This document shows, one piece after another, positions 1-14,024 of a stretch of 64,000 bases of DNA. Each line of letters starts with the position of its first letter. The stretch's first letter is position 1. The position numbers were made by a program, and so were the translations under genes. The stretch spans positions 217,177-281,176 of the forward strand of contig SJOL01009709.1 of the NCBI GenBank assembly GCA_004794785.1. The letters are read 5' to 3'. The notes under the pieces are model-generated. The model searched no databases, was not told where the DNA came from, and worked only from the letters and a program-made list of their open reading frames with translations. The stretch comes from Opisthorchis felineus (taxonomy: Eukaryota > Platyhelminthes > Trematoda > Opisthorchiida > Opisthorchiidae).

Positions 1-1
1 T

Positions 2-415
2 ATCAGTCCCGGTGGTCTCGCGAAAGATGATATTTCCATCCGGATTGGGAAGGCCAGAGCAGCTTTTGTGAACCTGCGTTACCTGTGGCGTAGGCGTGAC
101 ATCAACCTAACCGTCAATGGTTGAGTTTACAATGCAGCGGTGCGCTCCATACTACTATACGGATCAGAAACCTGGTCGTTGCTCGCCAAAGACGTCAAAA
201 GACTTTCATTGTTCAATTATCGATGTCTTCGGAGCATTGTCCGAGTCCGGTAGGAACACGGGATCAGTAATGCTAAAGTTCATCGAATAGTATTCGGAAG
301 AAATAACTCACCCTCGATAGATAAACTGATCACACTGCATAGGTTGCGCTAGTTTGGCCACGTGGTGCATATGCCAGTCGACCGACTTCCTCGAAGGGTT
401 CTTTTCGCACAACCG
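2..415 (+). pseudogene. RT C-terminal fragment of LINE copy B, three in-frame stops
   Basis: The frame from base 2 reads the region after the RT palm: the GKARAAFVNLRYLWRRRDI stretch, then VYNAAVRSILLYGSETW, then the RCLRSIVRVR motif. In complete relatives the protein continues with a segment including LITLHRLRWLGHVVHMPVD. Here the frame has TGA at 122-124, TAG at 251-253 and TAG at 350-352. The last two sit where Trp (TGG) would be expected; copy C near 18.45 kb still has TGG at the second site. The sequence is so close to copy A that both must descend from a recent common source. Confidence 0.85.
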
Positions 416-786
416 CGAGTAGAAACGAGACAGGGGAGATCAACCAATGACTTGGTAGCGAAGTATAAAGGCCATTACCAGCAAATTCAACTGCGCTGGC
501 CATTGCCGTCCTCCTGGATGGGTACCCCGGGATGGGGCACATTAATGGTTATAGGCACTGTCAGATATGGCCCAGTCACGCCCTCAATGGCGCTCGTGCA
601 TCCAAGTTATTGCCCTCAATGTATAGCTTCCTTCGCAATCCCCACACCTAACAGTCCTGTATCTACGCACCAATCTATCAGCTCCCGCCTCCAATGCGCA
701 GCTACTTACCTCAGCTCCCCAAATCATCGGTGAACGAAACTGTGGCATTTACAACCACTGTACGACAAGTATGCGGTTCTTACAGC

Positions 787-809
787 TGATGATGATGATG
801 ATGATGATA
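787..809 (+). repeat. (GAT)n microsatellite tail of LINE copy B
   Basis: About seven GAT units follow the last LINE-specific sequence (TTACAGCT). The same junction in copy A has only two units (47.61 kb, read on the - strand), and copy C ends in a similar GAT run at 18.19 kb. This is the expected 3' terminus for RTE-like elements, which end in short tandem repeats rather than poly(A). Confidence 0.85.
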
Positions 810-2259
810 TCGAACGTTCATTCAGTATTTTGGATTTTCACGGATCTTTTCTTGAAAGCGAGGCTTTGTTCAATAGTTCTATGTAGTCTTTATAGTGATA
901 AAACCTGCATACTGGCGACAGGACAGACACGTCTCTACCGTAAAGCTTGACTTGTTTTTGTTCGGAACCATCGTTCACTGCCATAGAAGTGGAAAACCAA
1001 GTAAGTTCATTGTGGTAACATCGTGTGTAGGATTATTAGAACAATCTGTTGTCCTCTTAACCCCCACATCATCATTCACTTTAGAACTTTCAAGCGTTCA
1101 ATATGAGCCATTGGAATTTCGGATACTTTTAATTTGCCGAACACGGAGCTGCTTCATCCATTCCATGACGCAGCAGCAAAAACGTTATGTGGGCATGCGC
1201 AAGTTAAACTGTGTGTGATCCACAAACTAATATCGGTAGGCAGTTCGACAGTGCAAAATCCATCAACATGAGCATTTACCATGACAGAAGCATACGCAGA
1301 AATATAATAAACTCAATAATAAATCTGTTTGTAAGCCACAAATTAGGGAGTGCTCTTAACAGGCTCTTAGACACGATCTTTTGATGCTCTCTTTGGTTGT
1401 AACTGAAAAGTGGTGACCGCATTAACGCTAATAGTTTAACGACGCTGCAGTACTAAATCAGAAAAGTGACTCAATCTCGAACACTTTTCGTTTCCCGATA
1501 ATGAAAAATGAAGAGTGTAATCAGACTGTCGTAACGCCAATATTTCATTATTTTATCATTAACGTAAGATGTGTGAATAGTATGGTCAGCTCGAACAAGC
1601 GGTATTAGTCCATATGAAGGGAAAACGCCTCTAGTCACCACCAAACTGGTTATTTTTTGCGAATATGGATATAATTAGGGTTTGCTGATAATTGTGGGGT
1701 TTCTCCTGAAGGCCGTGCCGAGCCTAACTGGAATTTACGCTTCCAATGTTGTGCAGCCTTTCATAACTATTTTTAATGATTTCAAATCTCGGCTACATAA
1801 CATGCTCTTTCCTACAGTCATGTGCTTCGTAAAACCGAAAAATGTTTGGCAAATGTAACATGAGCTTGTAGAAACCAGTTTTGCGAGGGCTTCTGGATGG
1901 CCTTTCGCGGCGAGCGTTTAAGTGCCTAAAGGATTTGTCAGTCTACAGCTTCATTCCTTAGATCAAGTAAATACTCATTATTTGAATGTTTGGCAAAGTC
2001 TCCAGTTTTATGATGAGCTTTGTTTACTGACCAACAACATGGGGAATTTTCCATGAATCATTGACTTTGGAACGCGTTATCACAGGAACGCAGACCAAAA
2101 CTTAACAAAGATCTCGAACGAACCAGTAAATTCACAAAAAACGCTGTCAGCCAGTTAGCCAATCACGTTAAGATACAACAGGTAGCCTTCAACTGCTATA
2201 CAAACTCCCGCAGGAAAAGAGGAAGTACCCACCCAGCTGCTCACTGTGTCTTCTATTAT

Positions 2260-2331
2260 GGTGACAAAAAGTTTGCAAATCATTTGCTAATCTTGGCAAA
2301 CAGATAAACAGCCACATAATCAACAACCAAT
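2260..2331 (+). repeat. Dispersed repeat L2, copy 1
   Basis: The 48 bases ending at 2331 match 22171-22218 in the same orientation at roughly 77% by eye. Weaker similarity continues on both sides: a GACAAA block upstream and an AAATTTA block downstream. A possible more diverged third copy lies near 35.52-35.60 kb. Family unknown; no coding potential seen. Confidence 0.55.
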
Positions 2332-5300
2332 GTGACCGATTTTAAAATTTAAAGTTTTTTTTCGTACCTGTGGTGATGTCTCGTGAAATTTGCCGATGTG
2401 TAGAAGCCAAGTAGAAACCAGTTTACCTTTCTTGTTCAAGCTGAAAACCAATCTTCAGCCATTAAAGACGGTCAGCAAACGGATGAACCAGATACTCTTC
2501 CAATTGGCCGTACTAAAACGAGCGGTTGCAGGAAGGGATTGTGCACACAAAACCATTTTTCTAACTTCTCAGGCGGGGAAGTATTCCAACAACAAAATGC
2601 GCGCAGCTATCCCTCAACTATGGATTGCGTCATAATCGCGAAGCCAGATGGTGTACAAACGGTCGTTTGTCATAGGCCGAATCCCTAGACAAACAAAGTT
2701 ATCCTATTTTCTAGGATTCATGCAGCCTTTTGCCGCAGGTCTCCATTGGTTCAATGAGAACTTGCTCCCTATATGATCTAATCCACAAGTGTAAATACTA
2801 TCACTTAAATAATAACGTTTTATTTTGACTTAACTGACAACTAAGAATTTTTACGGCTGTCATCTCAGATGCTGATAAGGTCGTTTAGACTCCATATATT
2901 CAGCGGCCCCTATGTCAAAAATGACTTTGTTAACGGAAGAGTAAACCCTTTCAAGACTGTAGAGACTCCATCAATCGCGCTTCAGCCTACTCAGTAACAG
3001 ACTGGAACCTGTAACAAAGAATATCGGTATGACTGCTTGGGAGCGCCGACTTCGATGGGTAGAATAACTGAGGGGGTGGGGCTTCTAGCAGAATTTTATA
3101 ATTTTCTGATAAACTCTATCCAAATCTCACAATTAAAACAAGCAGATTGAAGTTTTTCCGTTGTATGAAGCATGTTTTTGCAGTGCTTAGATACTAGGGG
3201 CACGTATGACCACTTAATTCATATTTCGTTAGGCATATTTGTGTAAGGGCTACTGTTTTCTATTTGACCCAACATTCCCGTGGATCTCTAGTGAGAATTT
3301 GCCACCAGTATGTAGCTGGAATTCCTTGAGGGAGCGCCGCTCAGCGCAAAGTCACTGCCACCTGTTTCAAACGTTTTCTCCGAAGCAGCAGTTACTGTGC
3401 GACCGTCAAGTGAATTTTCAATAACGCGCGAATTGCTTTATCAGTCTTTCGTATATGATAACAGTCCACTTCCAAGACCTGTGCAGACCTGTGAAGTATT
3501 TATTAAGCAAGGGTAGTTTAACAACCAAAGCGATAAATTGACAAGTGTATTAAGCTCTCGCTTTCAGCACTAATTTGTTTAAAACGGGCTTCACGTGACA
3601 CTATCTCTGTGCTTAATATCTTTAAAACCTGAGAACATCATAAAAGAGAGACTCATTCGGTTCCAGTACCAGCATAATTTCCCTCGCACATTATGTTACC
3701 TTTACCCAATTAATTAAATATTCGTTCCCAATAGGTTGTTCCAAGGCCGAATGAGCTTCTGTTTTTTTGCGAACACTTGGTTCGGAATTAGCTCAGAAAA
3801 CTTAAACCATCTGATATTTTGGACTCATAGTTCATTGCAGATACGACTATTAGGAGTGACCACACAGCGTTATCGTCACTGTTGGAGAACGCTGAACCAA
3901 GATCCAAGTGACCGATGTTTCGATTGGCGCGAGAAGCGCTGTGGCTTGATTTAATTGTGTACACATCTCTCATTCATGGCCTACGAGGAGATATACATCT
4001 TGTAGATTGGTTTGTACAGAAACGAGTTTTCTGCGATGTATCCCACCGTGTCCATAAAATAAAGGTTAACGCGCAGGTAAGATTAATTGCTTCACAGCAC
4101 ATGACTCTCTACTGTATAGGTGAGGTTCCGGATTTCTGAACAAATAACCTTCGGCGCTGATTGAAACGACACTGCTTATCCGTAATTCAAGCAAAGTCTA
4201 GTCCTTGAGCTTCCATGATCAGTCGGAGCAAGGCTGAGTGAACAACACATTTGTGGGATGAACTCACTTAGCCGTTAAAGTGCAAAACTTGGTCATTTGG
4301 GCTAAAGTAAGATTCATAAAAATGTATGAGAATGTTGGTGGGTGGGCATTTTTTGTGGTTTCTCCATAAATTCGTTTGAAAATTGCACCCTGAAAGCACA
4401 ATATAACATTTAAGTACACAAAGCAATGAGTTTTCCCATAATTTGAATTAACAGGAGTGTAAGATATGGATGGACGTCTAAGAGATCGCACAAAAAATTT
4501 GCCGTCACAGCAGGGACATGTTCGTAAGTAAATAATGTTCATTGAAAGTGCCCATCACTGCTTTTGACACATTGGCGTTTTTAGGAAAGGCAAAAGTTTT
4601 TAGATGCTTTTCAAACGACGTCCTATGAGGGACACCTTTACAGGATTGAGAATTTTCACTATCCATGTTGTTTCGCGGTAAGTCATTCCTGGCAAAAATA
4701 GAGCGAATAAGCATGTTTGGATTATGAATATTTAGTATGATACTCGACAGGTTCAGTCATGCTAAACTTAGTCAGAGTTAAGATGTGTTACTGATTAAAA
4801 CCTTCCAAAACTAGTGCCTGACGGTTGGATTGTTTATCAGCAGTAGGTTTGGAAGTGTCTAATAAAATTACAGTACGTGTCGGCTAAACATTCTTAATCA
4901 CCACCATAATATTGTCAATCGAACACGTAAACACTAATATGAAACACTTTGGCAGTCTGCGGCAAAGGTACAGTTTTTGTTCCACTTAGCAAAACGTTTT
5001 GCAAACTTATCACCCGCCCTATTCAGAGCGCCATAACTTGCGCAGTCGTCAGCGCCAGTTCAAGTTCCGAATTGAATCATCGACTGAGGCACTGATATAT
5101 CATTCCACCAATTCACAAAAATCGCAGCATCTCCACACAATGTTAATTGTTTCAAAGCCTGGCTATCCGGTCTCAATAACTGCATCCGTTCATCGCCAAT
5201 CTATGAAAAGGTGCAGTGACTGAAGCTATTAAAATAAATGAACATATCGTGATACTTTGACAGGACAAAGGTTCTGGTATTGTGATTTCATCCGAAATGC

Positions 5301-8300
5301 ATCTGCAGGTTAACTAAGTTTGAACCATTAGAATTTTTCGACCAAATATAGCGCTAGTGTGGAGGAAGTTTCTGATGGCGATGTAAACCCGGGGTATGAG
5401 ATCCGCAGGCACGCGCACAATTCGTGTCAATCTGCATCAACTAAACTACACCTAATGGTAAGAGGCTTGTTCCGCTCTTCAACCTCTTCAACTTTCAGCG
5501 TAACTGGCACTCTCCCAAAATGAACTGAAACAAAAGTGCTTTCTGAATGAGACTTGCTTCTCACATTATGAACCAGTATTCGGACGGTGACTAATAGTAC
5601 TATCGTTTAGTATGACAGTGTAGTGAAACCGATATTTACTAGATGAAGGCGCAACTCCACCTCGGACAACTGAGTGGTTTATGGTGATCGGTGAGTCCAG
5701 TTCTACTCGGGCTTATGAGTACAGCAGATGCCCAGGCACATGCAGCTGTGGCTATAGGTCTTTCCGGATGGCCTGGCTTCTTTCGACCAATGAGATAGGT
5801 AAAGCATCCAAGTTCTTTGCGCGTGCGTTTGAACAAGCTTATCCGTAATGTGTCAGCTTCATCCATGGCCTAAAATTAAGGTTAAAGCTTATCAAAATGC
5901 ACTTCTGCAATAACGAAAAATTTTTAGCTTCCGACACCCTTCAGGTTAACTTGGATGAAGTACTTCGGAATGCAGCTTCCTGTTGCTATTCCTAGATTGC
6001 CTGATGAGCGTAGTTGGTTGTGCACCAGTAACTCTCAGAAATTCACCGTTCGAGATTTGGTCATCCATTTAATGCCGTATACCTGTAACAGATATTATTG
6101 GTAAAACATATCAGGCCTTCCGATGTGTCACTGACGCAGCCTCCGTATTTAATCGCTTCACAGTAACGAGACCAGTATAACAGCGACCTTAATAACAACG
6201 CAAGGAACACGGTTGTTGGAAACGTATCTATAGAGGCTAAACAAGTTGCAAAATGTCTCCTGGGATTTTGCAGACAGCTAGTCCCTATCACCGTGTGCAC
6301 CTAGGTTCCCTAGGTATTTGTTTATTCAAATGACTATCCGTTTAAAATCCGTGAACAATTTTGTTAACCGGTAAAACGTAAATTACAATATTTTCGATAA
6401 ACAAACCTGAATTCACCGATAGCATTTCATTGTCCTGGTGAAGATGACTGTATGCGTTTTGGAGCTACTGTTTCTACCTTCACCTAGAAGGGTTTTGACC
6501 TTACAGATTTCGAGTATAGGTTGGCATAACGTCACTCTTGTTTGCTTGTGACCAATAACCGGTGTTATCTTTATTGTCTTTCCGGGATTTCTGATTCAGT
6601 AACTCGACTAAACGAAGTAGCCCATACAACAGAAAGTCTGGAAATTTTCAAAAACTCAACCAATCCCAAAGGCTGCCAATATCTCTGCAAAGATAGTAGC
6701 CTTTGTGAATTTTCGGATCAGCCTTGCCGTTGAGTTAAAAAGATCAGCGTCACAAAATTACTTCCAATTTCATATACCTCAACTATTTTGGTGCCGAACT
6801 ACGTATTTCATCCAATGGTGTTTTTTTGTTCGGGTGCACCTTCCATGTACCACCGCCTGTAGCTAAAAAAAATATCCTAAAATGCATTTTTGCTTCCTGT
6901 GAAACGAGTTGCATAAGAAAAATTTGCTACCTCGTTGATAGCCACAGCCTACATACAGTTTAAAATATCCAAACAAATCTGCTACGCGAAATCAATTAGG
7001 TATTTTTTTCGTTTTATTCCACATGTCATTCCACTGTGCAATGATAACCGAGTTGATCAGCCAATAATGACAAATACGCTGAAATGGGTCGAATAAAACG
7101 CTATTCCGAAGTACTTAAGATTTCAAACGACTGTAGATGCACATGGAAGTCATGAAAACAAGCATAGCGAAAAATGCTTTTTCTATGATTGATAATCCCG
7201 GTCAATGCATCAAAAGATCATGACACCACCCAGAAATGCAAGCAATAGAAAAGTGAAAGAATATCCATTATCCAAAAAGAAGGGCTGAATGAAGCATGCA
7301 TTAGAATAGTAACGTTTGTGTCATGTAAGCTTTTCGACAATTCAAGTACAAATGTCATCTAAATCAAAAGGTGTTAGTCAAGAGTCTTCGTCACGGAAAA
7401 CAAGGTTTGTTTGTTACTTTCATTTATTTCATGGTCGAAAGTAATCCTAACGTTGCTCAAGTATAGCTTCGTAAGTGTTTCTAAAACAATAAAAAGAATG
7501 TCCAAATTTAGTTGAGAAATACCTATATCCGTTAGTAATCCAATGAGTAACAAACATGTGCACCAGCCAACACAAAATGGGGAAAAGTTCCCGAAATAGC
7601 AATTTACGTGTAGCAAAACGGATTACATAGTCCACCATAAAAGCAACGTAATCAGAGAGTTTCCCAAGATCACTGATTTGACCTGTACGCACTCCCGCCA
7701 GTGTGCAACGTAGTTGCTTGAGAGCGACGGGGTCGACTGCCTAGTCTTGATCCTCTGTAGGTCGGTAAACTTTTTATTGCAAGAAAAATTAGAAGTGGGA
7801 CTAATGACTGATGATCATTTGGATCGGGATGCGGCAGATTGCAAGCAAATGCTGAACATGTGTTCATTGGTTCCACCCTTTCCTATCCTTGGCGCTTTGG
7901 CACACAGAAATTTCGCCCTTTCTCCCAAGTCGAATAATAGTGAATGGGAAAAATAAGCTTTAATTTATAAGGATCTGCGTTATGTTCCGGGATCATCTTA
8001 CCTCGCAGGAAGACAAGGTCTTCTTCGTAGCGTACTCGTAGTGACCATTGGGATATCACACATTACACAAATATAAGAAAGTATTTTAATACCCAAAACT
8101 TTTCAGAACTTCAAACAACAATGTAACGAGGATGGTTGTCCCTTGTAAAAAGAGTTACCTGGCAAGCAAAAAATGCAGAAGTCTCATTCGTTGTTCACTT
8201 ATAATGTCATCCTTTTTTTCTTACGTAATAATGCAGGCTTTTAAGCTGTAGTTTATTTTCTGACAAACCTTACAGTGCAAAACCGCGGTTTTATGGACAT

Positions 8301-9632
8301 TTCTTGTTGAAGTTGAATCTATCACTGAGGACCGAGTTGTAATGTACAAGGTAGAATCATCTCTGACTGAAGTGTCGAGAGCCGAATAAATTCGCAATGT
8401 CCATACTGAAACATGAAGTGGGCTGCAGGTTATTTATACTTAGTTGCCTACACTTAAGCCGGCTGTCATGGATTCCACTAAAAGATGTTTTAGTTACCAC
8501 GAGCAGTCGCCGTGAACCAGATCTATGTATTTTACTCCAGAGATTCCCCAACTTTGTGGACAATAATACATTCCATGTTTTCTTGAGGGTCAAGATGAAA
8601 ATAGTTGCTGGCAGCTGTTCTTAAACGCGGAAAGTTGAACATAAAACTAAATAAACCACTGGCACAGTACGGGCTGTCAAACATAACTTGGGCATAGCGT
8701 GGTGGTAGTGAATAATTTACATTTATGGTTTAATCTGAACAATTTATAACGTCTTTTTCAACTACAACCGGTTCGCGTTCTGCGTTGGTAAAACCGTATT
8801 AGCCAGCAAAGTCGCAGAAAAAACACAATGACCGGCAGCCTTGTACCAAATACGTTTTTAACGGAACTGCTTGAATAACCTGAGGACATGTCACCGTTTG
8901 TTATGGCAGGTGGACATTAATACAGTATCTGCAGACCGGTGAAAGCTGTCAAGTTGGCACATATACAATGCTTGTCCCTAACCACAAGCTTTTGCGTAAA
9001 GCTGATGGCTTCACTCTCCGTGATACGTTGATTTTACTTCCAATATAAGTGAAAAAAAATTGTGCAGTAAGCTGTTCCAACTGAGTGTGCCGTTTTGTCG
9101 ATTGCAGCGAACATGGACAGGCTGTACTTTCAAAGATTTTTGGGTAATCAAACTTTGATTGCCACTCATACTTCTTAACAGGTCATTTGGTTTCCAAATG
9201 GTCCACAACAAGCTCCTAAAAGACCATAGTTTTTCCAACGTACCCGAAGACAAAGTTTTTCGGACAAAATAAAAATAAGGTTTGAAATCTCGTACCATAG
9301 AGGGGAATCAAAGAAATGAAGGATTAACCAAAGTAATTCTGCAGCACTCGTCTCGGGCAACTATCAATGCAGAAAACTAAACGAGGTAGCATGAGTTCAA
9401 CCACAGCTTTATTATTCATCCCTATAGTCTATAGGAACTAATGTCCAGGCATCAATAGAATAGACCTTGTGAATATTTCGAGTTGGTATTATCCTTATTT
9501 TTTCGGTCCAACTTCAAGCCTTACATGATACTGGCTCAAATCAAAAGTTACATAACCCGCAGCTTTAGATCACATTTTGCTAATCATGAAGATTCATCCT
9601 AAGAAATAACTTTTAGGATTTTGAGAGAGGTG

Positions 9633-9657
9633 AAAAACCACGTGTTTCGTGGTTTTT
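9633..9657. repeat. Perfect 10-bp inverted repeat with 5-base loop
   Basis: AAAAACCACG and its exact reverse complement CGTGGTTTTT flank the loop TGTTT. No gene ends nearby, and bacterial-style termination does not apply in this genome, so the role is unknown. It could be the centre of a hairpin-type MITE, but no longer flanking inverted repeats were seen. Confidence 0.7.
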
Positions 9658-9660
9658 ATC

Positions 9661-9672
9661 AGAAGTACTTCT
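9661..9672. repeat. 12-bp perfect palindrome next to the hairpin
   Basis: AGAAGTACTTCT is a perfect palindrome that begins three bases after the preceding inverted repeat ends. The adjacency is unusual, but each element alone is short. No function assigned. Confidence 0.6.
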
Positions 9673-12600
9673 CGCAATCTGTCTTTTTGTGACACACGGA
9701 AAAGGAATGGCATGTGACCTGGTACATATGTACATTGTCATCGTTTTTGGTACATCATACAGCAGCCAGTCAGCTAGCGAAAGGTTGCTTCGTTAGTACG
9801 AATAACGTGTAATGCGTTACGTTTTTGGTTTTTACGTTTATAGGACTTAAGTTAAGTGATAAAGTTTATTATTCTGTCGGGTAATATAGTTTGGAGCTAA
9901 ATCATTTGAAAACGCGGCTAAATGATTTTAAGCGTACAAAACATCGTTTTGTATATTTTGCGTTCCCAGGCACTCAGATTGGTGTTTTGTGGAACGCTTA
10001 TAGCTCCTCTCACGCTCAGCTGTTACTCTTGTTGCGCTATTTCAGATGCGGTACATGGATGGCGACAATATGTTTTGAATGAGGAAGGATATGTTAGTCA
10101 AAGAACACGTCTACTACGGAGGAATGCTGACAGTTATTGACAGTGATAGTGAGCAGTGCATTTTCATGCTCCTCTTATTTACGCATGGTGAAATACCGCA
10201 GGGGGCTTGTTTTATTTACACTTTCAAAGAAGTCGAATGTTTTTTTTGATCAGATTGTTTCAAAACGTTGCCGTGGCATTTGCGAGCGACAACACATCTA
10301 GTTTCTATTGGAGTGTATTCTTATGGTTGAATTATCAATACTGATTATAGAAATGGTTATACTGCGCAACAGCACACTAGAACGCTTCTTCTGATTCCAT
10401 CTAGTCTGCTTGTAAAAGTAGCCACCGTGTATTTAAAGCTACCAGTAATGTAGCGCACTTCATCATTTTATCGCCGAACAAAATTTCTTGTCTTTCTCTT
10501 TCATCTTTCTTGTTTCCAACAGCGGATTGACAAATCTTGCCGACTGAAATTCACTTTTCCTGTTGCTTCGCTCTACCCTCCTTTGGTTATATGAGGATGT
10601 TTTGGTTCGGTCACATCACACAATATTGTGAAGGCAATAATCTGTCCACCAACTCCCTAGTATACTTCGAAGCACCATTTGGTTTCTTACGAAATCCATC
10701 ACCTTCCAGCTGACGGCCCCACCACGAGATTTATGTAAGATGATTAGTGAATTACTTGGCCTCCCATGTCGTAAGATCGGAATCCTTTACCATCACAACT
10801 GCAATGAACTAATTTATGGCTCTCTGCGAGGAGCTTTAAATACACTTCAGTCATTCGGGATGCATACGAATGACGTTATTTTGTGGTCGGGCAAGTTCAG
10901 TCTAGTTGACGTGATCATCCAAGCTATAGGTTGATTTGAATCATAAAATCTCGTCCATTAGTAAATAAAGGTGTCTTGCATATTTTTTGTACATTTTCTC
11001 AAATTCGAGATAGTGACTAGATTTTCAGGGAGCCCAAAGAATCCTTCGTTATTTGCCGGAAAAGTGCGCCGATTCAATTGACGGAAGACCTTTGTTTCCA
11101 GTTTTTTGAGTGTGTTTCCTGCAGTTTTTGTCCTCCATTGCTGTTTTTCTGACTTTCTCCTACCAGAGCTGGCTTGTCGTATTTTTCAGTTATCGAGTCT
11201 TTAGTTGTCCTTGTAGTTAAGTAATGTGCGAAACGTAATCATGTTGATTTCCGTCACCCTCCATACTCTGATCTATAGGAGGCAAAATTTAATATAATCG
11301 AGACCAATGGACGTTTAAACGTTTGTATTTCTTTATGCAAGAAGCCCTTCGTTCGATATTTAGTCTGATACCTCACAAATTGTATGGATAAAATACACGG
11401 ATTCGGGGAGGATTTTCTCGCTAAACTAGCTTCTCCTTGTGTGCATTTTAAAGTTTTAATTATGGCTTCATTTGCTTTTTCCGACGTCTGAGGAAAAGTT
11501 ACTGACTTTCCACCGTAACAATAAGTGGTCGTCTGATGTATAGATAAATTATGATAAAAAATAGCCTATTTTAGTAGTTATCCACCATGTAAGATGACAT
11601 CAGTCAATAACTTAGATTGTTCTGGAGGGACCGCTTGACTAGATAAATATACGGTGCTTTTAATGAACACATTTTGGCAGTTTATTTATAGATCTCATTG
11701 CAGAGCATCGTGAGCCAATGTCTAATAATGGTTTAGAATGGTGCAGACATTATAACGTCATTTTGGTACAAACCTTATGCACACCCACTAAATCCCTTAG
11801 TTGTCTCAGACTAAAAACTAACGGTAAGTAGTTTGTTGTATTTCCAATTCGCTCCTCCAGCAGTTAACCCAAATGTAACAGCGTATCAGCCACTGCGAGA
11901 CCCATTGTTGAGTGTTGTCCCCAGAATCTGTGCCTCGGTAAATAAACTATGCGACACAATTGCACATTCTTCTTTTAGACGTAATCATCAGAAAGGTAGT
12001 AGGCAGTAAGCGGAGAACATCCGTGAACTCATAGAAACTCCTGTGAACGGTTCTTATTAAAAGAGCCAACCAACAGTTGGTTTAGAGTTCGCAAAATCGT
12101 TAGTTCTTCTCAAAAATAAGCTACTGTTTTCAGCAACGCATGTCTCACCAACTGGGAGGAAATTTATCTTATAAGAACCCGCTGTTTGTGTCCAGTGTCT
12201 AGCGGCCTTTACCTAAGGGTACCCGAGACTAGCTGGACATCGAATTTGTTGGTTAGGGAACCTAAATTACCGTCCACCAAGATCCTTCTGAGTATGTTAG
12301 TACCCCTATCATCACACTGGAAACGCAATCTGATTCAGTGACCTTTGTAAATATTTGTCGACGCGACGCATAACTGCTCACTAACGCATCAAAAAATGGA
12401 ACGTTTTTTCACCGAAAGCTTAATAACTTTTCTATGCAGCATTTTTAATCGCCGCATAATGTACGCTCGGGATTGGTAAAGTTGGAATCAGCTTAAATGC
12501 AGTATGATGACTAGTTAGGCTCACTGATTTGGTTGTTGCCATTTCAAATAGTGTCTCTCATCATGGCGTAACTGGTTAAGATTGCTTGGGAGGGGTTTAC

Positions 12601-14024
12601 AACCATTCGTATTCAGTCGAAATATACGGCTTTTACTGCCGTTGTATGCTTCTAATACATCAACTCGAAGGGAGTTCGAGATAACAGAAACAGTGATTTT
12701 TCCGGACCATCACCAAGATACACCACTGATACACCTGATTGGTTACGCAAAACTTTCTCCTTAACCGAATCAACGATCCGGTGATTCAGTTTCCCACAGC
12801 GTACAATATTTACGTGCACGAATGAATTGAGACAGCTGGTGACGCATAGCCAATTGTAAGGCAGGTGTTACAGCAAGATAAAGGGTACCTTCCGCTTCGT
12901 CAGTGTTAAATTCAGGCAGTGTGATGGAATTTTCTCGAACAGAAATGAAGTTTTAAAACAGATAATATCCTTAAGCACGAAAAACAGTAGGGTAATACTG
13001 TAGTAATCTTAGCGATCATCACTAGAAGCAGCGATATCTGTGTTGGCCCCGAGGCTTGACTGGCTTTTAACAAGGAGTTTAAGTTAAGCATCAAATGTAA
13101 AAATAGGAAACAGTGGATAAGACAAAACCTGGTACCAGCTCACCGCGAGCATCCTTAGTTGCCTGCGTCTCCAATCACTCAGTCGGACTACCGAGGACCA
13201 AACTCCACTGGCATCGTAAATCCGGCATTTCGTAGAGGTTCTTCAGCCAGGTGCAGAGGAAGTCATTGAAAACCCACCATGTAAGGCGGACCACACCAGC
13301 GACATGTATGCTCTTTCAAATCCTTTCCAGACTCATCTGCCAATTTAAACGATGTCCGCCTCGCACTTTGCGCCATTCTGAAGGAGGTATGGAAAACAAC
13401 ACTTGACTTTGTGGACGATATTCCAGCATTTATAGAAAATGACCAGGTCACCACAGCCGATGTTACTGGGTGTTTTCGATACGGAAGTTCGTGGTGTACA
13501 ACTAAATTCCAGTTTCATAATTACCTTGTTACGAATCCGTTGACACCATCCGCCACCAGCAACATCTCTGAGACATCGGTGACCGGAAATCTAAAATGAC
13601 CTCACACCCCTGTCCGCACAGGTCATGCAGCGCAACATGTGACAATCCAACTCTTACTGTAGCCTTCTAGACACACCAATTGAGGTTAAACGATGTGCCA
13701 TTTTGACGATCCAGATGAGCATATTGGCAACAATGATTCGGAAATTGAGATTCATACACTAACTTCATCAGACACGTTTCTGTCAGAGCTGTACGAGAAC
13801 TAATTTATGTAAAAGTCTCCACCACCTCCACTGCTTCTATTTGAATACAGTGGAGACTGCGTGCATTGAAGCATGGCTTTACAATTTGTAGGTGCAAGGA
13901 ACATGCCAAAAAGTGTTGTGATGGTGGTCATTTTATTCGAAAGAGTTAATACTTGGCCTTTGCTTTCATAGATAAAAACGATTTTGTTTGCTTACATTTG
14001 GTACATCAAAGCTCTCACCAGAAA

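Larger units (their letters stand above)
1..809 (+). mobile_element. 3' end of an RTE-type LINE (copy B), running in from the left window edge
   Basis: Bases 1-415 match the reverse complement of about 48.26-47.84 kb (copy A) with only about six differences by eye. They encode the last part of the RT polypeptide in the frame starting at base 2 (ISPGGLAKDDISIR onward). That frame is closed by TGA at 122-124 (a Pro codon CCA in copy A) and by TAG at 251-253 and 350-352, both TAGs shared with copy A. Bases 416-568 hold sequence that copy A has lost; 569-787 match the copy A 3' untranslated region less well. The copy ends in a GAT repeat, the usual kind of simple-repeat tail for this LINE clade. 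It is truncated by the window, so whether it is full length upstream is unknown. Not functional as read. Confidence 0.9.
810..14019. other. Long stretch with no recognisable gene
   Basis: Only short open frames (about 110 codons or fewer) occur on either strand, none with a recognisable domain. I saw no splice-linked exon chain. It contains one half of a dispersed repeat pair (2260-2331), a pair of hairpins (9633-9672) and many short A/T runs. It could be intergenic, or inside a long intron. Confidence 0.5.

Noticed and set aside
362..733. 123-codon frame on the + strand
   Set aside because: It lies within the 3' part of LINE copy B, mixing the C-terminal LINE frame with untranslated sequence; not a separate gene.
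5639..5866. Possible decayed LINE endonuclease fragment on the - strand
   Set aside because: A few residues (AACAWASAVLISPSRTGL) faintly resemble the endonuclease, but the alignment needs several indels and the flanks do not match.
5997..6012. CTGATGAG near 6.00 kb
   Set aside because: No pairing stem II or GAAA follows.
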